Part shown: piece by piece, positions 52,854-62,248 of the stretch
How the letters are laid out: the number at the start of each line of letters is the position of its first letter
How positions within the stretch are numbered: position 1 is the stretch's first letter
Source of the DNA: Candidatus Babeliales bacterium
GTDB taxonomy: Bacteria; Babelota; Babeliae; Babelales; Chromulinivoraceae
Assembly (NCBI GenBank): GCA_018062405.1
Contig: JAGOSF010000004.1
Location: 62,001-126,000 of the forward strand
Length of the DNA: 64,000 nt
Direction: 5' to 3'
Program-made: the position numbers and the translations under genes
Notes under the pieces: model-generated
The model's input: the letters and a program-made list of their open reading frames with translations, nothing else
What the model was told of the DNA's origin: nothing
The model's database searches: none

Positions 52854-53204
52854 ATGACTATACGTTATTTTTTTCTTATACTTTGTTTTTCGGATGTTTT
52901 ACCATCAGGTCAAAATGACAGAGATAGATCTGCGGCAAGGTTGACTGACGATCAACGTCTAGCTGCTTACTTAGCTCTTATCAATTCTTTGCCTGTTTAC
53001 AACTTTGAATATGTGTTAGGTGATATTATAGTACCTCAATCACAAAACCAAAGAGATGTTGCGCCACAATCTCATAATCAAGACTCTGATATTGTCTTAG
53101 TTGTTCTTGATCAAGGTCAGGTAGCTCAAGTTCATCCTCGTCCTGTAACGCAAGTGGATCGATTACCACAACAACAGAATCAAAATTCAGATCAGACGCA
53201 ATAA
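52854..53204 (+). CDS. Small secreted Gln/Asp-rich protein (116 aa), unknown
   Basis: Start at ATG 52854 (AAGGGG 9 bases upstream) rather than 52791, which would overlap the preceding gene. Signal-like N-terminus (YFFLILCFSDVLPSG). The mature part is polar, rich in Gln and Asp with tandem Q-N-Q motifs (PQSQNQRDVAPQSHNQ; PQQQNQNSDQTQ). Probably disordered. Function unknown. Confidence 0.62.
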   Translation: MTIRYFFLILCFSDVLPSGQNDRDRSAARLTDDQRLAAYLALINSLPVYNFEYVLGDIIVPQSQNQRDVAPQSHNQDSDIVLVVLDQGQVAQVHPRPVTQVDRLPQQQNQNSDQTQ

Positions 53205-53248
53205 TAATTTTATAATTAACAAAATAATAATTTTCCAGGAAGCGTATC

Positions 53249-53602
53249 ATGTTACGTAAAGTTGTATTGCTTTTAATTTGTATGCCTTATTTTATGTTTT
53301 TACACAGCAGTCAACAAAATCATCAACATGAGCAAAGACGTTATTTTGTTATAGAGCCTCAAGGAGATCAAAGTATTAAGGTCAGACGCATTGATCCACA
53401 AGGCAATTTTCGTTTACGTCATCTTTTGGATCGATCAGAAGACTTTTCATCAGATTTACCAGGAGTGCGCTTAGCTATAAATCCACAAGCTCGGCAAATT
53501 TTAGCAAATATTCAAATTGATCAATTTTTTCAAGAAAATCCTACCTTAACAAATCTTCAGATGAGATTAATTGAGATTGCGGTTAATCGGTACCGAGCGT
53601 AA
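53249..53602 (+). CDS. Small secreted protein (117 aa), unknown
   Basis: AGGAAG precedes the ATG. Signal peptide (VVLLLICMPYFMFLHSS). Basic, Gln/Arg-rich mature domain (RRYFVIEPQGDQSIKVRRI; LRHLLDRSEDFSSDLPGV). Shares general composition with the preceding gene, 44 bases upstream. No recognised family. Confidence 0.65.
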   Translation: MLRKVVLLLICMPYFMFLHSSQQNHQHEQRRYFVIEPQGDQSIKVRRIDPQGNFRLRHLLDRSEDFSSDLPGVRLAINPQARQILANIQIDQFFQENPTLTNLQMRLIEIAVNRYRA

Positions 53603-53725
53603 TAATTTTTTATAAAAATATGTTTTCATTATTCTATAAAGAGTAGTAAAGCTGATTTGTTGTATAAAATTAGAATAGTTTTTTTAAAGGGAATTCACTC
53701 ATGTTATAAAAATATGTACTTCTCT

Positions 53726-53755
53726 TTGCGTTAATAACTTGTTCGACTGTATAAT
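53726..53755 (+). promoter_or_regulatory. Likely promoter of the 81-residue protein gene
   Basis: TTGCGT (53726-53731), an 18-base spacer, and TATAAT (53750-53755) preceded by ACTG. Confidence 0.55.
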
Positions 53756-53801
53756 GACTTCCCAAAAATAAGGCGAGCCTTTTGAATATCAAGGACCATT
53801 C

Positions 53802-54047
53802 ATGAGAACAAATAGTTTCACGGCTGTTTCTCTAGATAAATTTCCAGAAGCAATGGATGAGATTCTTAGACAAGAACCGATTTGTTCAAGAGCTACAAGA
53901 GCATCTAAAATAGATTTATTAGTTGAGCAATTCAAAAAAAGAGCCCCTGATTCTGATTGTGATAATATTGCAAAAGCAATTGTAGTGTTAAGATTAGCAC
54001 AAGCAGAAGAAGATTTTGAGATCGGGAAAGAAAATAAGTTCGCATAA
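53802..54047 (+). CDS. Small cytoplasmic protein (81 aa), unknown
   Basis: AAGGA precedes the ATG by 9 bases and a clear promoter lies upstream. No signal peptide. Helical, with CSRATRASKIDLLVEQFKKR and NIAKAIVVLRLAQAEEDFEI. I do not recognise it. The good expression signals argue that it is real. Confidence 0.62.
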   Translation: MRTNSFTAVSLDKFPEAMDEILRQEPICSRATRASKIDLLVEQFKKRAPDSDCDNIAKAIVVLRLAQAEEDFEIGKENKFA

Positions 54048-54152
54048 TTTACACTTTTTTTCTTTAGTTTTTTATTTTTCTTAGAAAATGTGGTAGAATC
54101 GGGTTGATTCGCTCTACAACAAAAATTGATGTCTCAATTGAAAGGCTAATCT

Positions 54153-55067
54153 ATGATTCTACTCATGATTCTTAATGTTCTCTATGCTTCAATGTTCATT
54201 TTTTCCAAATATGCGTTATCCACAGGCCAACCAGTTTTTATGACTGCCACTCGCATGATGATTGGTGGAGTTATCTCTCTTGCAATTTATAGCTATCGAT
54301 CCTGGTCATGGGATGCGATAAAAAAAATATCTGGTTTTGATTGGGCTTTAATCGGGTTGTTAACGATAACCAATATCTATTTTTGTAACGCTTTTGAATA
54401 TTGGGGTTTGCAATATTTAACAGCAGGTAAAACGGCCTTTATTTATAACCTGGGGCCATTTTTTGCAGCATTATTAGCATACTTTTTATTTGCAGAAAAA
54501 ATGACTTTGTATAAATGGATAGGTTTGATTTTAGGGTTTGTTGGATTTTTACCAATTTTTCTAGAGCCTGCACAGTCGCTTGATACAACAATGACCTTTG
54601 GCCCGTTATCTTTAGCAGAAATCGCGTTACTTATAGCCTCATTTGCAACTGTTATTGGATGGACCACCATGCGATTACTTATGAACAAAACTCACCTATC
54701 TCTTTTCTTTTTAAATGGTCTGAGCATGGTTTTAGGAAGTTTTCTTTGTTTTGCTCATGCATTTTTATTTGAATCGACACCGTATATTATGCCAGGACAA
54801 GGAATTAAATTTTTAGAATTTGCCTGTCTTTTAGCGATGTCTCAAAATATCATAGCCTATAACCTACATGCATTTTTATTACAAAAATATACAACAACGT
54901 TTATAACGTTCAGCTGCTTTATCTCAAGCGTCTTTGCAGCAATATTGGGAGTTTTCTTTTTAGGTGAGACTATTTCATCCTACTTTTTTATCAGTATGAT
55001 TTTTGTATTGATTGGTTTGATCATTTTTTATCAAGAAGAGTTACGACAAGGTTATATTCAAAAGTAA
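54153..55067 (+). CDS. EamA/DMT-family transporter (first of two)
   Basis: 304 residues with ten hydrophobic helices in two EamA halves: FSKYALSTGQPVFMTATRMM, WGLQYLTAGKTAFIYNLGPF, GLILGFVGFLPIF, then FISSVFAAILGVFFLGETIS and FVLIGLIIFYQEELRQGYI. DMT transporters move metabolites such as amino acids or nucleotide precursors. A scavenging role would suit a host-dependent cell. Paralogous to the next gene with the same C-terminal FYQEEL-x-QGYI. Confidence 0.88.
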   Translation: MILLMILNVLYASMFIFSKYALSTGQPVFMTATRMMIGGVISLAIYSYRSWSWDAIKKISGFDWALIGLLTITNIYFCNAFEYWGLQYLTAGKTAFIYNLGPFFAALLAYFLFAEKMTLYKWIGLILGFVGFLPIFLEPAQSLDTTMTFGPLSLAEIALLIASFATVIGWTTMRLLMNKTHLSLFFLNGLSMVLGSFLCFAHAFLFESTPYIMPGQGIKFLEFACLLAMSQNIIAYNLHAFLLQKYTTTFITFSCFISSVFAAILGVFFLGETISSYFFISMIFVLIGLIIFYQEELRQGYIQK

Positions 55068-55149
55068 GCGTGAAAATGGATAAATTCAATTACTTTGTAT
55101 ATAATTAAAGGTATAAAATTGATTTTTATAACATCTTAAAAGGTTCTTA

Positions 55150-56040
55150 ATGTATTTAGTTTTTTTCATGTATGCATTGCTTGCATCAACATTTTCTATT
55201 GGAAAGTTGCTGGTTCATATGTTGCCACCAATTTTTTTAATTGCAGTTCGTATGATTATCGCAGGGACTATTTTATCAACAACCTGGTATCTATGGGTTC
55301 GTGAAAAAAATGATACGATAAAAACCCGAGATTTATGGTTATTTGGAATTGTTGTTTTATTCCATATTTTATTGCCATTTACGTCTGAATATATCGCGCT
55401 ACAATACATTTCTCCATCGTCAGCATGTTTGATGTATAATTTATCGCCTTTTTTATCAGCACTTTTTTCTTATTTTATTTTTAATGAATTAATGACCGGT
55501 AAAAAATGGGTGGGTTTTGGGATAGGACTTATTGGAATTTTTTTCTATCTACAATCTCAATGCGGTGTTGATTTAGCATTAAGTTGGTCAAATGGATTAA
55601 TGCTGATTTCGGTGATAACCTCATCGCTTGGTTGGATATTTGTAAGGCTTTTGGTAAAAAACAAAGGGTATTCAACGCTGTTAATCAATGGATTTGCAAT
55701 GTTTGTTGGCGGGTGGATAGCTTTGCCAATATCAAAATATTGTGGAGAGGTTGTTTCGTATAATGTTATTCATATTCCACACATTATTGGGCTACTGACG
55801 CTCATGATCTTAATTGCCAATATTCTTTTTTATAATTTGTATGGATATCTTTTAACAAAATATACAGCAACGTTTTTATCGTTTGCTGGCTTTGTTACCC
55901 CTTTATTTGCAGCTTTTTTTGAATGGATGTTTTTTGGGGTTGTCGTTCCTCATGAATTTTTCTTAACAGTTTGCATCATTGGTGCTGGTATTTTTATATT
56001 TTACCAAGAAGAGCTCAAGCAGGGTTATATTGCGCGATAA
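55150..56040 (+). CDS. EamA/DMT-family transporter (second of two)
   Basis: 296 residues, about ten hydrophobic helices: SIGKLLVHMLPPIFLIAVRM, LQYISPSSACLMYNLSPFLS, GIGLIGIFFYLQSQ, FVTPLFAAFFEWMFFGV and IFIFYQEELKQGYIAR. A diverged tandem paralog of the preceding transporter, with an 82-base gap and AAAAGG before the ATG. Substrate unknown; the divergence suggests different substrates. Confidence 0.88.
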   Translation: MYLVFFMYALLASTFSIGKLLVHMLPPIFLIAVRMIIAGTILSTTWYLWVREKNDTIKTRDLWLFGIVVLFHILLPFTSEYIALQYISPSSACLMYNLSPFLSALFSYFIFNELMTGKKWVGFGIGLIGIFFYLQSQCGVDLALSWSNGLMLISVITSSLGWIFVRLLVKNKGYSTLLINGFAMFVGGWIALPISKYCGEVVSYNVIHIPHIIGLLTLMILIANILFYNLYGYLLTKYTATFLSFAGFVTPLFAAFFEWMFFGVVVPHEFFLTVCIIGAGIFIFYQEELKQGYIAR

Positions 56041-56289
56041 AAATTATGTATATTTTGTATCAACCATATAAGATTGACGGACTGAAAATAATTTATTTTC
56101 TCTAATGTCTGAGCTTTGTTTTTAATTCTTGCTGATTTCTTTGGTTTGTAAATGTTGACTGATTGCTTGATTGCAATTTTTTTGGACATTGTTTTTTTGA
56201 TATGTAGGTTAGAAGTCTTGTTTTCTGTCTGTAACTTTATCTATACTGTTACTATGAAAATAGAAAAACCTACTCAAAAAGGAAATATC

Positions 56290-56772
56290 ATGAATCATCT
56301 ACGTAAAACTTTTTCGATAATGCTATTTTTAATAGTTGTGACTCAATCAATGAATCTTTTATCAATTCAACCGTTAAGTGATATTTTAGACCTGCCTTTA
56401 CATGCTATCATTTTAAATCAAGATTATACGGTGTCGGATAAACTTGATATGATGCAAGATCTTTTAGATAGTAAAAAAGTTAATATTGATGCACGAGATC
56501 GGGATGGTAAAACAGCTTTAAATTTAGCTACTTATTATAAGAAAGATCCAGCTATTATCGAGTTTTTAGTTCAACATGGAGCAGAAGTGAATGAACCAGA
56601 TCTTTTTAATGTAACACCATTACATAATTCAATTCGATACGAAGAAATACCGGTAGCTAAAATATTATTAGCTGTTGGCGCAGATGAAAATCATAAAGAT
56701 GATGATGGTCGAACTCCCATGGATTTAGCTCAAACTAAAAAAACAAAAGACGTTTTAGGTTTAACTAATTAA
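56290..56772 (+). CDS. Secreted ankyrin-repeat protein (160 aa)
   Basis: Start at ATG 56290 (AAAAAGGAA about 7 bases upstream); the frame runs upstream to 56152 but without a ribosome site. Signal-like N-terminus (TFSIMLFLIVVTQSMNLLS). Three ankyrin repeats: NIDARDRDGKTALNLATYYK, VQHGAEVNEPDLFNVTPLHN and AVGADENHKDDDGRTPMDLA. Co-transcribed with the next gene (8 bases apart). Confidence 0.82.
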   Translation: MNHLRKTFSIMLFLIVVTQSMNLLSIQPLSDILDLPLHAIILNQDYTVSDKLDMMQDLLDSKKVNIDARDRDGKTALNLATYYKKDPAIIEFLVQHGAEVNEPDLFNVTPLHNSIRYEEIPVAKILLAVGADENHKDDDGRTPMDLAQTKKTKDVLGLTN

Positions 56773-56780
56773 GGATGATC

Positions 56781-57137
56781 ATGAATATAAAAAATTTATA
56801 TCTGTTAGTTTTATCATTTGGCTTTATCTTTTCCTTGCAAGCTTCAAACGCTTATAATAATGATGCAACTTATGGTTTAACTGGTCCTAATGATGACATG
56901 AGCCCGATTGGAACTTCTGCTCAAAAAGATGATTTAGATGTTTCAGTTGCGCAAAGCTTATTGGTCCAAGCTGTATTGGATGGAAATTTCAATAAAGTTA
57001 AAATTTTATTAGAAAGCAAAAATCATATATTTTCAAGTAAAGAACTTGCCGCTGCATTATATTATTCTGTGGCAAAAAAACATCAAGATATTACTGATTT
57101 ATTATCGCAATATGCAGCAAATTTAGATCGTCAGTAA
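56781..57137 (+). CDS. Small secreted protein (118 aa) with one ankyrin-like segment
   Basis: ATG 56781, AAGG 6 bases upstream. Signal peptide (LYLLVLSFGFIFSLQAS). Its only ordered part (LLVQAVLDGNFNKVKILLES; AAALYYSVAKKHQDITDLLS) resembles two ankyrin-type helix pairs without the usual loops. Probably works with the ankyrin protein upstream. Function unknown. Confidence 0.7.
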   Translation: MNIKNLYLLVLSFGFIFSLQASNAYNNDATYGLTGPNDDMSPIGTSAQKDDLDVSVAQSLLVQAVLDGNFNKVKILLESKNHIFSSKELAAALYYSVAKKHQDITDLLSQYAANLDRQ

Positions 57138-57139
57138 CT

Positions 57140-58060
57140 TTATAGTAATGCACCAATTTGTTGGTAGTTGTTCGATAAATCTTGGCTATAGGGAGTCAGG
57201 AACTCATAGTTCATTGATTGTTGAGAAATACCAAATTGTGTTAAAGCTATTTTGAGTTTATTGATGCTATTTTGAACAGCTTGAGCTTGAGCATAAACAG
57301 CTCCTTGTAGATGAGATTCCATGATTGTATGAAGTCCAACTTGCAAGCTCATTAAATTTTTTTGTGTAATATCTGCATTTTGAGCTGATAAATTATTTTG
57401 TAAATTTTGAATCGTTTGTAAATTTTGAGTTAAAACACCCATAATTTTTATATTGTTTTTAACAAGATCTATTTGCGATTGAATTACAATAATTTGTGTT
57501 GCTATTTCAGTATTTCGATCTGATGATTGCATAGATTTTATAGATGCAGCAACATCTTCTATTTGTTGTTGCATAATATCAAGGTTTGTTGTTGATATTT
57601 GATTGTTTAATTGGGTGCATTTTATCATAAAAGATTTGAGATCGGTAAGGCTATACGGTTGATCATTTATGATAACCGTATCTTGTAAAATAGTCATTGT
57701 TGCTTTTTTCCCTAAATTAACGCTATAGATTCCAACAGGCTGTTGTTTTTGATCAACAGTTATTTCACCGTTATAATAAATGATTTGTGGCAAATCAGTT
57801 GAAAGCCTTTGGATTGTAATTTTTATGATAGGGCTATTCGTGTAAGAAATTGGCGTTGATGTTAACATTGAATTACTCATTGTGTTAACAGTTCTATTTT
57901 CATTTGGCAGTGCTGATTGAGTTACATTTTGTAGAGCCGTTTTTAAGGTAACAGAGATTTGGTCCGAAGATTGATTAATAATGGTTATCGTATTGGTGCT
58001 TCCAAAAAAATGAGTTGTATAAAAAAAAATTACAGAAAATAATGCGACTGTTTTTTTCAT
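57140..58060 (-). CDS. Secreted protein (306 aa): beta-rich N-terminus and coiled-coil C-terminus
   Basis: Signal peptide (VALFSVIFFYTTHFFGS). N-terminal beta-rich domain starting TNTITIINQSSDQISVTLKT. From about residue 145 a long Gln/Asn-rich coiled coil (IVIQSQIDLVKNNIKIMGVL; NLQTIQNLQNNLSAQNADIT). No cysteine. AAGAG precedes the ATG. Its stop lies 2 bases from the convergent gene's stop with no terminator between. Function unknown. Confidence 0.75.
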   Translation of the reverse strand: MKKTVALFSVIFFYTTHFFGSTNTITIINQSSDQISVTLKTALQNVTQSALPNENRTVNTMSNSMLTSTPISYTNSPIIKITIQRLSTDLPQIIYYNGEITVDQKQQPVGIYSVNLGKKATMTILQDTVIINDQPYSLTDLKSFMIKCTQLNNQISTTNLDIMQQQIEDVAASIKSMQSSDRNTEIATQIIVIQSQIDLVKNNIKIMGVLTQNLQTIQNLQNNLSAQNADITQKNLMSLQVGLHTIMESHLQGAVYAQAQAVQNSINKLKIALTQFGISQQSMNYEFLTPYSQDLSNNYQQIGALL

Positions 58061-58263
58061 AATTTATCACTCTTTTTAAAATATATATATGTCGATATCA
58101 TAACAACTTCGAAATTATAAAATCAATGGAATTTTGGCTATCTTAAAAAATGCAGCTTGGAATTTCAATTGAAACAGTAATTTAAAATAATTTTTATACA
58201 AAATTAAAAAACTAATATACATTTAGATATTATTTTTAAATTAAGAGTTTTAAGGAATTATGC

Positions 58264-59034
58264 ATGTTGTTCATAAGAAACGCCATTTTATATAGTTTAT
58301 TTATTGTACATAGTGCCAATCTTTTATCCAATTCTCATGAAGATACTATACTCGATGAAAACAATGTATTAGCTTGTGAAAAAAATGATTGCGATGACCA
58401 TGGCTTTGAAATCGTAGTCCCAACTGAAAATGAAGAAATTTTTCCACTCGAAAATATTGATCTAGTTTTGACACCAAGCCAAGATCAAAGCTTTGTTGAT
58501 GATCTTGAAGTTGACCCAACTGTTCAGCAAGATACAGATCACAACACAGATCAAGGTGATGTTGATGCAGACGACATTATGATTTTTCATCAAGCAGAAG
58601 ACCAAACACCTCTAGAAGATCTAGAATCTCCTGAGCTTGTTGATGTTTTAGTTTGTTACGTTGATGATGCTGGAGCAAACTGTGTCGAGCCAACGCAGGA
58701 CGATGGATTTGTTGATAGTCAAAAGCTACAAGAGCAGATGCTTTTGGATGTTCTTGATATTCCTTTATTTCATGAAGATACAACTTTACCAGTCGATAGT
58801 TCAGAAATTATTTTAGCAATTGACAATGGCATTGCAATGCTCGAAGATCTAAAAGCAGAAATTATTGATGAAATTTCTAGTGATGATGATATCGTACCAG
58901 TTCCCCATGAATTAATAAATTCGGTAAAAAAAGCTGCAAAAAAGAAAAAAAAGTTAGAAGAAAGAGAACGAAAAGAAAAATATAAGCGTTCTAAAAAATC
59001 AAAAAATAAAGACAAAAAAAGTGATCTCGCATAA
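58264..59034 (+). CDS. Secreted highly acidic protein (256 aa) with Lys-rich tail
   Basis: AAGGAA precedes ATG 58264. Signal peptide (NAILYSLFIVHSANLLS). Residues of about 25-210 are strongly acidic with many Asp/Gln (DTDHNTDQGDVDADDIMIFH) and four cysteines. The last 40 residues switch to a Lys/Arg-rich helix (KKAAKKKKKLEERERKEKYK). Such a charge-segregated protein could bind cations or partners; no domain recognised. It overlaps the next gene by 14 bases. Confidence 0.72.
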   Translation: MLFIRNAILYSLFIVHSANLLSNSHEDTILDENNVLACEKNDCDDHGFEIVVPTENEEIFPLENIDLVLTPSQDQSFVDDLEVDPTVQQDTDHNTDQGDVDADDIMIFHQAEDQTPLEDLESPELVDVLVCYVDDAGANCVEPTQDDGFVDSQKLQEQMLLDVLDIPLFHEDTTLPVDSSEIILAIDNGIAMLEDLKAEIIDEISSDDDIVPVPHELINSVKKAAKKKKKLEERERKEKYKRSKKSKNKDKKSDLA

Positions 59035-59680
59035 TACATACAGGTTTTTACTTTTTTGTGGGTTTGTTTTGAGTTCAAGTATTGAAGGATCGATGAAATA
59101 TTTTCTTGGATCAGCTTCTTCCGATTCTGAAGATTCGATTGGAATTCCTGCTGAAGGAATTCCAACTACACGTGGAGTTTATATTGATGATGAGTTTTTA
59201 TTAAATTGTAATGTTGATAAATTTAAAAAAGCCCTAAAAGTAGAACAATATGATAGTCCTTATAAAGAGGATCAAGGACTTGATCTAATTATATCAGTTC
59301 AAGAGTGTCTCCAACTACATCGAAAACAACGAGGAGATACAAAAGATTCTGTAGCAGCTTTGTGCAATGGAGAATATACACCGGATTTAATTCCATTGCA
59401 TTTTGCAATAGCGCGCCATGACGGAACTGAATTTGCAGAAGCTTTATTACAATATGGTGCAGATGTTAATAAATTAAATCCAGAGAATGGTAAAACAGCG
59501 TTAGATTATGCAAATTGGCGAAGTGAATATCAAAGACCTAAAAGAACTAAGCTCATTTTAAGCTATGGTGGAAAAACTGCTGATGAGTTATCTGGCAAAA
59601 GAAAAATGACAGAAGAAGAAAGTGATGAAGACAGGCAGTCTAAAATCAGAAAAGTAGCCCATGATGATAAAGAATTATAA
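59021..59680 (+). CDS. Secreted ankyrin-repeat protein (219 aa)
   Basis: GTG start overlapping the previous gene's end by 14 bases, consistent with translational coupling. Signal-like YRFLLFCGFVLSSSIEGS. One clear ankyrin repeat pair at about residues 125-175: LIPLHFAIARHDGTEFAEAL, LQYGADVNKLNPENGKTALD. The acidic/basic C-terminus contains GKRKMTEEESDEDRQ and SKIRKVAHDD. ATG 59090 is an alternative start but would remove the signal. Confidence 0.72.
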   Translation: MISHNTYRFLLFCGFVLSSSIEGSMKYFLGSASSDSEDSIGIPAEGIPTTRGVYIDDEFLLNCNVDKFKKALKVEQYDSPYKEDQGLDLIISVQECLQLHRKQRGDTKDSVAALCNGEYTPDLIPLHFAIARHDGTEFAEALLQYGADVNKLNPENGKTALDYANWRSEYQRPKRTKLILSYGGKTADELSGKRKMTEEESDEDRQSKIRKVAHDDKEL

Positions 59681-59820
59681 ATTTTATACTTTAATTGAAT
59701 TAGGTGTATTACAAAAAATTAATTTAGAAATTTAAGTAAAATAAGCTGGCTTCTTTTACTTTTTTCGCCGCCCTTGGTAAACTTAGATTTCAATACTATT
59801 ATTATCTTTTGTGGGGCGTT

Positions 59821-61245
59821 ATGAGCAAATTACCGGATATTTTAACAAATTTTCCTGATTGGTACCAAGATGTTATCTACGCAGCAGAGTTAGCAGATCA
59901 AGCTCCTGTTCGTGGGTGTATCGTTATTCGACCTTATGGAAATGCAATTTGGGAAGAGATCAAAACTGTTCTTGATAAAAAAATTAAAGACACTGGTCAT
60001 GAAAATGCGTTATTTCCTTTGCTCATTCCACTTTCTTTTATAGAAAGAGAAGCTGAGCATATCGAAGGATTTGCTCCAGAACTTGCAATTGTAACACATG
60101 CAGGTGGAAAAAAGCTTGAAGAACCGTTGGTTGTTCGCCCAACATCAGAAACTATGATCCATCACATGTTTGCAAAATGGATTAAATCGTATCGAGATTT
60201 ACCTTTAAAAATTAATCAATGGGCAAACGTGATGCGTTGGGAAAAACGTCCACGAGCATTTTTAAGAACATCAGAATTTTTCTGGCAAGAAGGGCACACT
60301 GCTCACGAAACTCATGAACAAGCTTTGCAAGAAACTTTGTTAATGTTGAATGAGTATGTTGATCTTGCAGAAAACTATTTAGCTATTCCAGTTATCAGAG
60401 GCAGAAAATCACAAAGCGAACAGTTTCCTGGTGCAGAAGCAACCTATACTTTCGAAGCATTTATGATCGATGGTAAAGCGCTGCAAATGGGAACGTCGCA
60501 TCTTTTGTCTCAAAATTTTGCAAAATCATTTGATATGAAGTTTCAAAATAAAGAAGGGCAGATGGCGTACCCATACTTAACAAGTTGGGGTGCAACAACT
60601 CGCCTTGTTGGAGCTATTATTGCAAGTCATGGTGATCAAAATGGAATCGTGGTTCCTCCTCGAATTGCTCCAATCCAAGTAGTTATCGTTCCAATTTATA
60701 GATCTGATGATCAACAAGCTGCTGTTTTGATGGTTGCTCGAGAAATTACACAAAAACTTATCAAAGCTGGCATCCGTGCAAAATGTGATGATAACGATCA
60801 GATGAAACCAGGCGCAAAATTCTTTAAGTGGGAATTGCGTGGTATTCCTTTGCGTATTGAACTTGGGCCTCGAGATATTGAAAATAATATTGCAATCGTT
60901 GCATCTCGTCTTGGTGGCGATAAAAAAAATATTGGGCTGGATGTTTTAACAACAGAAATTCCAGCAATGCTTGATGCAATTCATCATCAAATGTATCAAA
61001 CAGCTCAGGCTCGTTACGAAAAAATGTGGAATAAAATTGAAAAACTTTCTGACTTTGGCAAACAGTTAGAAGACCAAGCTGGGATTTACCAAGCTGGCTG
61101 GTGTAAAGATGCTGCCTGCGAACAACTTTTAAAACCATACACAGGTTCTATTCGATGTTTACTTGAAGAAAGCCACGAAATGAAACAATGTTTTGGTTGC
61201 GACAAACCAAGTGTTGTTGATGTTATTGCCGCAAAATCATATTAA
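59821..61245 (+). CDS. proS: Prolyl-tRNA synthetase, short (archaeal/eukaryote-like) type
   Basis: Charges tRNA-Pro. Start at ATG 59821 (474 residues); the TTG at 59809 lacks support. Seen: VRGCIVIRPYGNAIWEEI (motif 1 region), VVRPTSETMIHHMFAKWIKS, MRWEKRPRAFLRTSEFFWQE (motif 2), LTSWGATTRLVGAIIASHGD (motif 3). An anticodon-binding domain follows, then a Cys-containing C-terminal part (CFGCDKP). No INS editing insertion, as expected of this type. Confidence 0.96.
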   Translation: MSKLPDILTNFPDWYQDVIYAAELADQAPVRGCIVIRPYGNAIWEEIKTVLDKKIKDTGHENALFPLLIPLSFIEREAEHIEGFAPELAIVTHAGGKKLEEPLVVRPTSETMIHHMFAKWIKSYRDLPLKINQWANVMRWEKRPRAFLRTSEFFWQEGHTAHETHEQALQETLLMLNEYVDLAENYLAIPVIRGRKSQSEQFPGAEATYTFEAFMIDGKALQMGTSHLLSQNFAKSFDMKFQNKEGQMAYPYLTSWGATTRLVGAIIASHGDQNGIVVPPRIAPIQVVIVPIYRSDDQQAAVLMVAREITQKLIKAGIRAKCDDNDQMKPGAKFFKWELRGIPLRIELGPRDIENNIAIVASRLGGDKKNIGLDVLTTEIPAMLDAIHHQMYQTAQARYEKMWNKIEKLSDFGKQLEDQAGIYQAGWCKDAACEQLLKPYTGSIRCLLEESHEMKQCFGCDKPSVVDVIAAKSY

Positions 61246-61285
61246 AAATAAATACAATATAAAAAATCGATTAAGAGAATCTTTC

Positions 61286-62242
61286 ATGTACGCTCCTAAA
61301 AAAAAGCCAACAACACCTTCAAAATTTGCAAACAAAAAGGCGGCTAAAAAACCAGCTTTTCAAAAAGATGAGCATGGTAATAGTTCATTGCACAATGCAA
61401 TTATTCACGAAAATATAGAATTAGTTCAAGAACTGATTGCTAAAAAAAGTACCGACCTTAACAAAAAAAACAATCTTGGTGATACACCGTTAAGCCTTGC
61501 TTTATTGTTGCAAAATGTTCCAGCTGCGCAAGCTTTGATGTCTGCAGGCGCTGATATTAATGTGCAAGACGAAGAAGGTTATACCCCACTGCACGATGCT
61601 GCAGGCTATGGTAATCTTGAACTGGTAAAAGCATTATTACAAGATAGAGCTGATGTTCATGCTGTTGATTGTGATGAACGTACTCCTTTGTTCCATGCAA
61701 TCGTTGCAAACAACACAGAGGTAACACAATTATTGTTACAAGCAGGCGCTCAGTTTAATATTCAAGATGATATGGATAAAAGCCCACTACACGAAGCAAT
61801 TATGGCCGACAATTTAGACATTGTGAAACTTCTTGTTGCTGCTGGTGCAGATGTTACATTGCAAGATATTAATGGTTATACACCGTTGCACAATGCTGCA
61901 GGCGTTGGAAATGCTGATATCGCAGAAATTTTATTACAGGCTGGTGCGCAAGTGAATGCTTTAAGTAAATATGAAGATACACCGTTGCACATTGCTGCTT
62001 CAGATGATAAAACTCGAATTATGAAAGTGTTAATTGCTGCTGGTGCAGATTTACACGCTCAAGATATTGATGGTTACACACCGTTACATATTGCTTCAGC
62101 TACAGGATTTCCTTTAGTTATTCAGGTATTAATTGATGCTGGTGCAAGTTTTGATATCAAAGATAAAAAAGGCAAAACTCCAGTTGATACTGCAAAAAAC
62201 AAATCAATTACAGCTATTTTTACTCAACAAAAAAGAAAATAA
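61286..62242 (+). CDS. Ankyrin-repeat protein (318 aa, about eight repeats)
   Basis: Start at ATG 61286; the frame reaches back to 61193 inside proS but without a ribosome site. A basic N-terminus (MYAPKKKPTTPSKFANKKAA) without signal peptide. Then about eight near-consensus ankyrin repeats from residue 35 on (EHGNSSLHNAI; DEEGYTPLHDAAGYGNLELV; DINGYTPLHNAAGVGNADIA; DIDGYTPLHIASATG). High internal similarity suggests recent repeat expansion. Seven bases before another ankyrin gene, and probably an operon with it and proS. Confidence 0.88.
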   Translation: MYAPKKKPTTPSKFANKKAAKKPAFQKDEHGNSSLHNAIIHENIELVQELIAKKSTDLNKKNNLGDTPLSLALLLQNVPAAQALMSAGADINVQDEEGYTPLHDAAGYGNLELVKALLQDRADVHAVDCDERTPLFHAIVANNTEVTQLLLQAGAQFNIQDDMDKSPLHEAIMADNLDIVKLLVAAGADVTLQDINGYTPLHNAAGVGNADIAEILLQAGAQVNALSKYEDTPLHIAASDDKTRIMKVLIAAGADLHAQDIDGYTPLHIASATGFPLVIQVLIDAGASFDIKDKKGKTPVDTAKNKSITAIFTQQKRK

Positions 62243-62248
62243 TTATTT